Shown one piece after another: positions 1 to 4,907 of a DNA stretch of 6,551 bases. Every line of letters starts with the position of its first letter. Position 1 is the stretch's first letter. The notes below the pieces were generated by a model that worked only from the letters and a program-made list of their open reading frames with translations, was not told the DNA's origin and did not search any database. Made by a program: the position numbers and the translations under genes. The stretch is from positions 1 through 6,551 of the forward strand of contig JAISTO010000209.1 in assembly GCA_031272575.1 (NCBI GenBank), read 5' to 3'. Source of the DNA: Treponema sp. (GTDB lineage: Bacteria; Spirochaetota; Spirochaetia; Treponematales; Breznakiellaceae).

Positions 1-116
1 GAACGCGTCCGCGCGCCAAGCCGCGCCTCCAGGCGGGCGATTTCACTCTCCGCGTCAACCCCGGCCTCGCGGAGCGCCTTCTTCAGCGCGTCAAATTTTT
101 TTTCAATCTTGTGCAT
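1..116 (-). CDS. accA: Acetyl-CoA carboxylase carboxyltransferase subunit alpha, N-terminal 38 codons (partial)
   Basis: The reading frame opens with ATG at 116-114 and is still open at the left edge of the window. It begins MHKIEKKFDALKKALREAGV and continues through a charged helical stretch, DAESEIARLEARLGAR. AccA proteins start with this kind of helical segment (an 'EI-RLE-KL' pattern) before the carboxyltransferase domain, which lies outside the window. An AGGGAAAGG purine stretch just upstream can serve as ribosome binding site. The gene follows accD after a 133-base gap, the usual accD-accA order in fab/acc operons. AccA would pair with AccD to transfer the carboxyl group from carboxybiotin on AccB to acetyl-CoA in the cytoplasm. 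No catalytic residue is visible, so the call rests mainly on position and on the weak N-terminal pattern. Confidence 0.62.
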   Translation of the reverse strand, partial: MHKIEKKFDALKKALREAGVDAESEIARLEARLGARTR

Positions 117-138
117 ACCTTTCCCTTTTTTCTACAGA

Positions 139-147
139 GGGGGGGGG
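139..147. repeat. Nine-base G run (C9 in the transcript) upstream of accA
   Basis: Nine consecutive G on the plus strand, read as C9 in the operon transcript, end 22 bases before the accA start codon. The rest of the 133-base accD-accA gap (117-249) is G-rich in the transcript, with several runs of five to seven G. I see no promoter, open frame or convincing terminator in it. A run of this length is prone to slippage, so its length may vary between cells or be misread in assembly. Confidence 0.8.
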
Positions 148-249
148 CGATTACCATGCCGTTTCTACCGGCGGTCAATTTTTCGTCCGCCCCCCCTCGC
201 TCCGAACGGCGCGGGAACCGTCCCCCGTCCACCCCCGCGCCGTTCTACG

Positions 250-1038
250 CTACCCCCCAGACGCTGCCCTGCTGTGCATTGCCAGGAGGCGCGCCAGCAC
301 CTGCCGCTGTTCCTTTCGCGGCACGATCAGATCGACGAAACCTTTTTCCAGTTGGAACTCGGCGCGCTGAAAGCCCTCCGGCAGAGTCGCGCGTATGGTG
401 CCCTCGATGACGCGGGGGCCCGCGAAGCCCGCGAGCGCGCCGGGCTCCGCCAGGGTGATATCCCCCAGCATCGCGAAAGAGGCGGTCACCCCGCCGGTCG
501 TGGGGTCGCAGAGCATGACGAAGAGGGGCGCGCCCGCCTTGTCCAGTTCGGCCGCGGCGCTCGCGGTTTTCGCCATCTGTAAGAGCGAGAAGATACCCTC
601 CTGCATACGCGCGCCCCCCGATGTCGCGTAGATCAGCACCGGCAGGCGCTCCTCCGCGCCCCGCAGCATGGCGCGGGAAATTTTCTCGCCCACGACCGAC
701 CCCATCGAGCCCCCCATGAAGGTGAATGACATGAGGCAGAGCACGAGGGGCCGGCCCTCGATCGTGCAGGTGCCGGTGAGCACCGCATCCTTCATGCGGG
801 CCTTCGTTTCCGCCTGTGACAGTTTTTCCTCGTAGCCCTCCAGGTCTATCGGGTTGAGGGAGCGCAGGTTCGCGGAGAACTCGCTGAACGAGCCCTCATC
901 CGCAAGGTACGCGATCCGCTCCCGCGGCTCCATCCGGTAGTGATACCCGCAGGCCGGACAGGTCATCAAATGCGCCGCAATCACCGCGGCCTCTTCCCGC
1001 GCCCCGCACCTGGGGCAGGGGCTTGTGTTTGTTTCCAT
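250..1038 (-). CDS. accD: Acetyl-CoA carboxylase carboxyltransferase subunit beta (AccD)
   Basis: This 262-residue protein is the beta half of the carboxyltransferase that makes malonyl-CoA from acetyl-CoA and carboxybiotin. A four-cysteine zinc ribbon lies at the N-terminus (C8, C11, C27, C30; CPRC and CPAC pairs). The crotonase-like domain follows, with family motifs FTFMGGSMGSVVGEKI (about 105-120), TSGGARMQEG (139-148), CDPTTGGVTASFAMLGD (177-193) and AEPGALAGFAGPRVIEGTI (197-215). It is shorter than E. coli AccD (304) because the segment before the zinc ribbon is only seven residues. I chose ATG 1038-1036 because a perfect AAGGAGG lies five bases upstream and the zinc ribbon follows at once. 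The frame stays open to 1167, but that stretch translates heptamer repeats and is not AccD-like. It lies 201 bases after accC and upstream of accA. Confidence 0.96.
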   Translation of the reverse strand: METNTSPCPRCGAREEAAVIAAHLMTCPACGYHYRMEPRERIAYLADEGSFSEFSANLRSLNPIDLEGYEEKLSQAETKARMKDAVLTGTCTIEGRPLVLCLMSFTFMGGSMGSVVGEKISRAMLRGAEERLPVLIYATSGGARMQEGIFSLLQMAKTASAAAELDKAGAPLFVMLCDPTTGGVTASFAMLGDITLAEPGALAGFAGPRVIEGTIRATLPEGFQRAEFQLEKGFVDLIVPRKEQRQVLARLLAMHSRAASGG

Positions 1039-1043
1039 AGTTT

Positions 1044-1057
1044 CCTCCTTGGGGAGG
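1044..1057 (-). promoter_or_regulatory. accD ribosome binding site inside a small hairpin
   Basis: In the transcript this reads CCTCCCCAAGGAGG. The five-base arms CCTCC and GGAGG can pair across a four-base loop, and the right arm is the accD Shine-Dalgarno core, five bases from the start codon. The stem is short. It continues upstream into the C-rich heptamer array, which could pair with the G-rich array further 5'. Masking of the ribosome binding site is an inference. Confidence 0.5.
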
Positions 1058-1090
1058 AATAGGGAGTGGGGAATGGGGAGTGGGGAGTGG
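1055..1090. repeat. G-rich heptamer tandem array (plus strand), five units
   Basis: The plus strand carries units of seven bases starting GGGA: GGGAGTG at 1062, GGGAATG at 1069, GGGAGTG at 1076 and 1083, preceded by a degenerate AGGAATA at 1055. In the transcript these become a C-rich tract ending just before the accD ribosome binding site. The same unit family, in the opposite orientation, fills 1167-1257. The element GCGCTTGG follows at 1094-1101 and also accompanies the arrays at 2833 and 6257. Confidence 0.85.
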
Positions 1091-1110
1091 CTTGCGCTTG
1101 GCTCGTAAGT

Positions 1111-1148
1111 TGCGCGGACTGCCGTGAAACTGTCCGGTAGTCCACGCA
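1111..1148. repeat. 10-bp inverted repeat (hairpin) between the two heptamer arrays
   Basis: Plus-strand TGCGCGGACT (1111-1120) and AGTCCACGCA (1139-1148) are inverted copies with one difference, which becomes a G-U pair in the transcript. The 18-base loop contains a further CCG/CGG pair. The hairpin sits in the middle of the accC-accD gap, flanked by heptamer arrays in opposite orientation that can themselves pair. There is no U run after it, so it is not an obvious intrinsic terminator. Confidence 0.6.
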
Positions 1149-1166
1149 TCCTGCAAACGCCGCGCA

Positions 1167-1257
1167 CCCTATTCCCTATTCCCTATTCCCTACTCCCTAT
1201 CCCCCCTATTCCCTACTCCCTACTCCCTATCCCCCCTACTCACCACTTCCCACTTCC
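1167..1257. repeat. C-rich heptamer tandem array running into the 3' end of accC
   Basis: On the plus strand this is CCCTATT at 1167, 1174 and 1181, CCCTACT at 1188, CCCTATC at 1195, two extra C, then CCCTATT at 1204, CCCTACT at 1211 and 1218, CCCTATC at 1225, two extra C, CCCTACT at 1234, and two degenerate CACTTCC units at 1244 and 1251. A higher-order duplication is visible: 1188-1208 and 1218-1238 are identical, offset by 30 bases. The transcript strand is G-rich with regularly spaced G runs, which could form G-quadruplexes (inference). The array overlaps the last codons and stop of accC. Confidence 0.85.
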
Positions 1258-2580
1258 ATAAAACTCCGTCCCGAAATGGCCGCCGCGGAAGACCTCATCT
1301 TTGATGATGGCCCGCTGCTCGGCCTGGTTCGTCTTTAGCCCCTCGATTACGAGTTCCGAGAGGGCGCGGTCCATGCGGTCGAGGGCGGAGAGGCGGTCGG
1401 CAGCCCACGCGATCACCTTGGCGGCGAGCGCGTCGTAGTAGGGGGGTACGGTACAGCCCGGGTACAAAAAGCTGTCGAAGCGGATGCCCGGGCCCCCCGG
1501 CACTTCGAGGCGCGTCACCTTGCCGGGGCTTGCCGCGTTGATGCGGCACTCGACGGCCCAGCCGCGCCGCTCGGCCCAGGCCGGCTCCGCCCCGCGGGGG
1601 GCGCAGTCCACCTCTATGCGGCCCTCGCAGCAGGCGAGTACCTGCTGGCGCACCAGATCGATGCCGGTCACCATTTCGGTGACCGGATGCTCCACCTGCA
1701 GGCGCGCGTTCACTTCCATAAAGTAGAATTCATCCCCCTGCACCAGAAACTCGACCGTGCCCGCACCCTGGTACTTGAGCGCCCTGAACAGGTTGACCGC
1801 GCCGCGGGCCATGTCTTCCCGCATCGCGGGGGAGAGGCCCGGGGAGGGGCTTTCCTCTATCAACTTCTGGTGCTGCTTCTGCACCGTGCAGTCCCGCTCC
1901 CCGAGCGCGGCCGCCCCGCCTTTGCCGTCCCCCAGCAACTGCAGTTCCACATGGCGGGGGTTTTCCACATAGCGCTCGATGAAGACGCGGCTGTCCCCGA
2001 AGGCCGCGCCCGCCTCCCGCTGGGCGAGCGCGATGCTCTCCGCGGCCTCCTCCGGCCCCCGCACTATGCGCATACCCTTGCCCCCGCCCCCCGCGGCGGC
2101 CTTCACGATGACGGGGTACCCGACCTCCCGCGCCGCGGCAAGGCAGGCCTCGCCGTCCCGCACAGCGTCTTCGGTGCCGGGGGTCACGGGGAGGCCCTGC
2201 CGCTTTGCCTCGCGGCGGGCCGCGATCTTGTCCCCGAGGAGCGCGAGGGTCTCGGGGCGCGGCCCTATGAACAGGATCCCCGCGTCCGCGGCGTCAGTCG
2301 CAAAGGCCGCGCTCTCGGACAGGAAGCCCACCCCCGGGTGGATAGCCTCGCAGCCGCTGCGGAGCGCCGCGGTGATAAGGCTCTCCCGCAGCAGGTAACT
2401 TTTTGCGGCCGGCGGGGGCCCTATGCAGATCGCGCGATCGGCCATGCGCGTAGGGAGGCTCTCCGCGTCCGCGGTCGAGTAGACCGCGACCGTCTCTATC
2501 CCCAACTCCCTGCACGCGCGGATAATCCGCACCGCGATCTCGCCGCGGTTCGCCACGAGGAGCCGCTTCAGCTTCAGCAC
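1240..2580 (-). CDS. accC: Acetyl-CoA carboxylase biotin carboxylase subunit (AccC)
   Basis: This 446-residue ATP-grasp enzyme carboxylates the biotin on AccB using ATP and bicarbonate. The N-terminal domain opens KRLLVANRGEIAVRIIRACR and contains HPGVGFLSES (81-90). The ATP-binding glycine loop is AAAGGGGKGM (161-170) after K160. ERDCTVQKQHQKLIEE (228-243) carries K239, and EVNARLQVEHPVTE (289-302) carries E289, N291 and R293. R346 in CRINA corresponds to the biotin-contacting R338 of E. coli, and PPYYDALAAKVI follows. Two oddities flank R346: about seven extra residues before it, and the usual EDPxxxFxPSPGK segment after it shortened to ASPGK. The GTG start overlaps the accB stop by 7 bases; AGGGTGA just upstream is a plausible ribosome site. 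The final residues (YGSGKW) and stop are encoded by heptamer repeats. Confidence 0.96.
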   Translation of the reverse strand: MLKLKRLLVANRGEIAVRIIRACRELGIETVAVYSTADAESLPTRMADRAICIGPPPAAKSYLLRESLITAALRSGCEAIHPGVGFLSESAAFATDAADAGILFIGPRPETLALLGDKIAARREAKRQGLPVTPGTEDAVRDGEACLAAAREVGYPVIVKAAAGGGGKGMRIVRGPEEAAESIALAQREAGAAFGDSRVFIERYVENPRHVELQLLGDGKGGAAALGERDCTVQKQHQKLIEESPSPGLSPAMREDMARGAVNLFRALKYQGAGTVEFLVQGDEFYFMEVNARLQVEHPVTEMVTGIDLVRQQVLACCEGRIEVDCAPRGAEPAWAERRGWAVECRINAASPGKVTRLEVPGGPGIRFDSFLYPGCTVPPYYDALAAKVIAWAADRLSALDRMDRALSELVIEGLKTNQAEQRAIIKDEVFRGGHFGTEFYGSGKW

Positions 2581-3074
2581 TTTTTCACCCTGAAGAGCGT
2601 CTGGCCGTACTCGACCAGATCGCCGTTCCCGGCCTCCACGGACACGACCTCGCAGTCGTACTCCGCCTCGAGGTGATTCATCATCTTCATGGCTTCAAGG
2701 ATGCAGAGCGTGTCCCCGGCCTTTACCCGCGAGCCCGCACTGACGAAGGGCGGCGCGTCCGGCGCGGGCGCGTTGTAGAACGCGGCGACCATGGGGCTGG
2801 GAATGGGTACGATGGCGCCTGATGCGTCGGGGGCGCTTGGGGAGCCTGGGACTTGGGACTTGGGACTTGGGACTTGAGTCCCGTCTGACGCGGAAACGGG
2901 GGCGCACTGCGCGGGGAGTGTCTGCATACCGCTGCCCTGTTCGCTCGTCACTATGCCCCTTTGTGACACCGCTTTTCGCAGGACGAGGCGGCTTGATTCG
3001 TCGCGGTAGTCCAATTCCGCAAGGGAACCGGCGTTGAACTTTTCTATCAAATTGAAAATGAAATCCGCGGTCAT
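2574..3074 (-). CDS. accB: Biotin carboxyl carrier protein of acetyl-CoA carboxylase (AccB)
   Basis: This 166-residue carrier bears the biotin that shuttles the carboxyl group from AccC to AccA/AccD. The N-terminal helical segment (FIFNLIEKFNAGSLAELDY, residues 5-23) is typical of AccB. A Pro/Ala/Ser-rich linker spans about 40-92. The C-terminal biotinyl domain begins near VPIPSPMVAAFY (89-100) and contains the biotinylation motif EAMKMMNHLEAE, with K130 the biotin-accepting lysine. The domain ends GDLVEYGQTLFRVKKC. E. coli AccB is 156 residues, and the extra length is in the linker, where about 11 residues (QVPSPKSQVPG) come from a tandem heptamer in the DNA. The ATG overlaps the fabV stop (ATGA) and the TGA lies inside the accC start region, so the three genes are probably translationally coupled. 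Confidence 0.96.
   Translation of the reverse strand: MTADFIFNLIEKFNAGSLAELDYRDESSRLVLRKAVSQRGIVTSEQGSGMQTLPAQCAPVSASDGTQVPSPKSQVPGSPSAPDASGAIVPIPSPMVAAFYNAPAPDAPPFVSAGSRVKAGDTLCILEAMKMMNHLEAEYDCEVVSVEAGNGDLVEYGQTLFRVKKC
2845..2878. repeat. Tandem ACTTGGG heptamers inside the accB linker
   Basis: The plus strand carries ACTTGGG at 2851, 2858 and 2865, a final ACTTGAG at 2872, and a partial CCTGGG at 2845. Read in the accB frame, three heptamers make seven codons, so the encoded peptide also repeats every seven residues (QVPSPKS, then QVP). The array is preceded by GCGCTTGGGGAG (2833-2844), a 12-mer that recurs exactly at 6257-6268 beside another heptamer array. Confidence 0.88.
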
Positions 3075-4285
3075 AGCGCCTCGTCAGCCTCCCTGTAGTC
3101 GACCCCCTCGACGCCGAAACCGTGGGCCTCCAGAAACGCCTGCCTGAAACCCGCGAGGTCCGTTTTTTCAAAAACGTTGTCGTCTGTGGCCGCCTCCATC
3201 AGCGCGAGGGTCTCCTTCTGCACATCCTCGCGCATTTCCCAGTCGTCGAGTCTGATACGTCCCTCCGCGTCAGTGGCAATGTTTGCGGCGTCGAGGGCGG
3301 CCTCCTTCGTGTAGAGCCGTTCGCGGTAGAGGCGCGCTATCTGCGCGGTGCAGTCCTCATGCAGGCGGCGCGCCTTCATCACCTTAAACAGGCAGGACAC
3401 ATAGAGCGGGATGATGGGGATCACCGCGCTTGCGCGGGTCACCACGGCCTTGTTCACCGAGACCCAGGCCCCGGCGATGCGGCCGCGGTAGGTTTCGTTG
3501 ATGGCCGCGCAGGCGCGCTCGAGGTCCGCCTTCGCGCGCCCTATGGTACCGTCGCGGTAGATGCCCCACGAGAGCGCGGGCCCGATGTAGGTGTAGGCCA
3601 GCGCGCGCGTCGCCGGGGAGAGGAGGCCCCGCCGCGCGAGTTCCGCCATCCAGCGCTCCCAGTCCGCGCCGCCCATCACCTTCACCGTATCCGCGAGCTC
3701 CGCTTCCGTTGCGGGCTCTACCCCTGCGCGGCTTATGCGGCCCGTCATCATATCCACGGTGCGGCCCTCGAAGCGCGCGCCCGTGGGCTTGATCACCGAG
3801 CGGTAGAGGACGCCCGTCTCCGGGTCGCGGCGCACCGGGGACGCGAGCGAGTAGACGAAGAGGTCGACCACGGGCGGCACCCCCGCTTTCGCGGCGGCCT
3901 CTTGCAGCGCCTCGGCCGCGAGCGCCTTCGCCTCGTCCGAAAAAGCGTCCCCGTCCAGCGTGATCGCCGCGAGCCCCTCGGCAGCCGCGGCCGCGTCAAA
4001 GGCGCGGTTGTTGTAGCAGCCCGGCGTACCGCACTTCGTCCCGGACGGCGCTTTTTCGAACGAGAGACTCACGGTCGCGGCCCCGTACCCGAACGCCGCG
4101 CACACGCGGGACGCCAGCCCGTAGCCGGTCGAGCCCCCCACCACGAGCGCCAGGCGCGGCCCGCGGCCCCGCTCCTCCGGCGCGAAGGTTTTTTTCGCAT
4201 ACGCGATCTGCTGCCGCAACGCGGCCTCGCAGCCCCGCGGCTCGCAGTTGATGCAAATGTTGTTGCGTATCATCGGTTTTGTCAT
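3071..4285 (-). CDS. fabV: FabV-type trans-2-enoyl-ACP reductase
   Basis: The product is a 404-residue NADH-dependent enoyl-ACP reductase of the FabV family, performing the last reduction of each elongation cycle. It starts MTKPMIRNNICINCEPRGCE, a FabV hallmark, followed by the nucleotide-binding segment LVVGGSTGYGLASRVCAAFG (47-66). DGDAFSDEAK (111-120), YSLASPVRRDPETG (145-158) and VKVMGGADWERW (201-212) are also family motifs. The catalytic Y-x8-K is Y243 and K252 in IYRDGTIGRAK. Later motifs are VNKAVVTRASAVIPIIPLY (277-295) and RIRLDDWEMREDVQ. Residue 90 is Cys in TPGCYNN where family members usually have Trp. Two adjacent ATGs are possible (4288 and 4285). I prefer the second because AGGAGG lies four bases before it; its A is also the last base of the fabZ TGA. 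FabV replaces FabI/FabK here, and known FabV enzymes resist triclosan. Confidence 0.96.
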   Translation of the reverse strand: MTKPMIRNNICINCEPRGCEAALRQQIAYAKKTFAPEERGRGPRLALVVGGSTGYGLASRVCAAFGYGAATVSLSFEKAPSGTKCGTPGCYNNRAFDAAAAAEGLAAITLDGDAFSDEAKALAAEALQEAAAKAGVPPVVDLFVYSLASPVRRDPETGVLYRSVIKPTGARFEGRTVDMMTGRISRAGVEPATEAELADTVKVMGGADWERWMAELARRGLLSPATRALAYTYIGPALSWGIYRDGTIGRAKADLERACAAINETYRGRIAGAWVSVNKAVVTRASAVIPIIPLYVSCLFKVMKARRLHEDCTAQIARLYRERLYTKEAALDAANIATDAEGRIRLDDWEMREDVQKETLALMEAATDDNVFEKTDLAGFRQAFLEAHGFGVEGVDYREADEAL

Positions 4286-4707
4286 CATGCCTCCTTTTGA
4301 ACCAAACACAGCCATTCGGCTTCGCAGGCGAGGGTGTCCCCCACGAAGGCCCTGCCCGCCTGCCGGATCATGCGCGGCGAGACCCGCAGGTTGCGCACCT
4401 CGGAACGCAGTTCCTCGCCCGGCCGCACCTGCCTGCGGAGCTTCACCTTGTCCACCGCCGCCAGAAAAAAGAGCGCGCCCTCGCCGAGCACCCCCCGTTT
4501 CCGCAGACCCGCCCCGCCGGCCTGCGCCATCGTCTCGACGAGCAGCACCCCCGGCACCACCGGATACGCGGGAAAATGCCCCGCGAAGAAAAACTCATCC
4601 CCGCGAAACAGATACCGCGCAACCACCCGCTCCGCATCAACAGAAACAATTTCATCCACAAAAAGAAACGGTTTCCGGTGCGGCAGTAACATTTCAATCT
4701 CCGTCAT
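4285..4707 (-). CDS. fabZ: 3-hydroxyacyl-ACP dehydratase FabZ
   Basis: This 140-residue hotdog-fold dehydratase removes water from 3-hydroxyacyl-ACP to give the trans-2-enoyl-ACP that FabV reduces. It starts almost directly at the conserved LLPHRKPFLFVDEI (7-20). The catalytic histidine is H44 in AGHFPAYPVVPG and the catalytic acid is E58 in GVLLVETMAQAGG. The C-terminal half has the expected FFLAAVDKVKLRRQVRPGEEL strand region. E. coli FabZ (151) differs mainly by a longer N-terminus. The ATG at 4707 has AGGAGGG upstream at good spacing. The TGA overlaps the fabV start and the end of the gene carries the fabV ribosome binding site. The 196-base gap behind fabF is filled by an AT-rich inverted-repeat element. 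The fold is shared with FabA, but the VETMAQ motif and operon position favour FabZ. Confidence 0.95.
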   Translation of the reverse strand: MTEIEMLLPHRKPFLFVDEIVSVDAERVVARYLFRGDEFFFAGHFPAYPVVPGVLLVETMAQAGGAGLRKRGVLGEGALFFLAAVDKVKLRRQVRPGEELRSEVRNLRVSPRMIRQAGRAFVGDTLACEAEWLCLVQKEA

Positions 4708-4751
4708 ATACCCTCCTGGTACAAGATTTAGAATTTAACCGCTTACAAAAT

Positions 4752-4907
4752 TTAACCGCGAATTATGCGAATGAACGCGAATTTTATAAGAGTAATATTC
4801 GCGTAAATTCGTGTACATTAGCGTTCATTCGCGTTTACTTACTTAATTGCTGACTTTTCGGAGTAGACTCAATGTTATTCGCGGTAATTCGCTCCATTCG
4901 CGGTTAA
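4752..4907. repeat. AT-rich inverted-repeat element built from 10-bp ATTCGCGTNN units
   Basis: The arms 4752-4782 and 4877-4907 are inverted copies matching at 26 of 31 positions, including a perfect 12-bp end (TTAACCGCGAAT / ATTCGCGGTTAA). A second pair is perfect over 12 bp (4767-4778 and 4821-4832, GCGAATGAACGC / GCGTTCATTCGC). Between them the unit recurs every 10 bases: ATTCGCGTAA 4797, ATTCGTGTAC 4807, ATTAGCGTTC 4817, ATTCGCGTTT 4827. The region is clearly AT-rich against its GC-rich surroundings and contains no credible gene. The right arm includes the fabF stop codon. It looks like a dispersed intergenic palindromic (REP- or MITE-like) repeat; whether it moves or acts in RNA is not shown. 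Confidence 0.75.

Noticed and set aside
1039..1167. N-terminal extension of AccD to an upstream start at 1167
   Set aside because: The extra 43 residues come from heptamer repeats and the hairpin, while the ATG at 1038 has a perfect ribosome binding site and leads directly into the zinc ribbon.
1167..1240. CRISPR array
   Set aside because: The unit is only seven bases with no spacers and no cas gene nearby; it is a simple tandem repeat.
2428..2439. 12-bp palindrome GATCGCGCGATC in accC
   Set aside because: It encodes DRAI in an ordinary coding context and is easily produced by GC-rich codons; no repeat or regulatory context.
1687..2676. Long plus-strand open frame of 329 codons
   Set aside because: It lies antisense to accC, whose motifs and overlaps are unambiguous. 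Long shadow frames are expected in GC-rich coding DNA, and the translation shows no family motif.
4286..4288. Alternative fabV start one codon upstream
   Set aside because: The ribosome binding site would be only one base away; the next ATG gives workable spacing and the expected N-terminus.
3122..4300. Plus-strand open frame of 392 codons
   Set aside because: Antisense to fabV, rich in Arg, His and Ala with no recognisable domain; a shadow of GC-rich codon usage.
4248..4853. Plus-strand open frame crossing fabZ and the repeat gap
   Set aside because: Its first part is antisense to fabZ and its last part translates the decamer repeat. No ribosome site or family motif.
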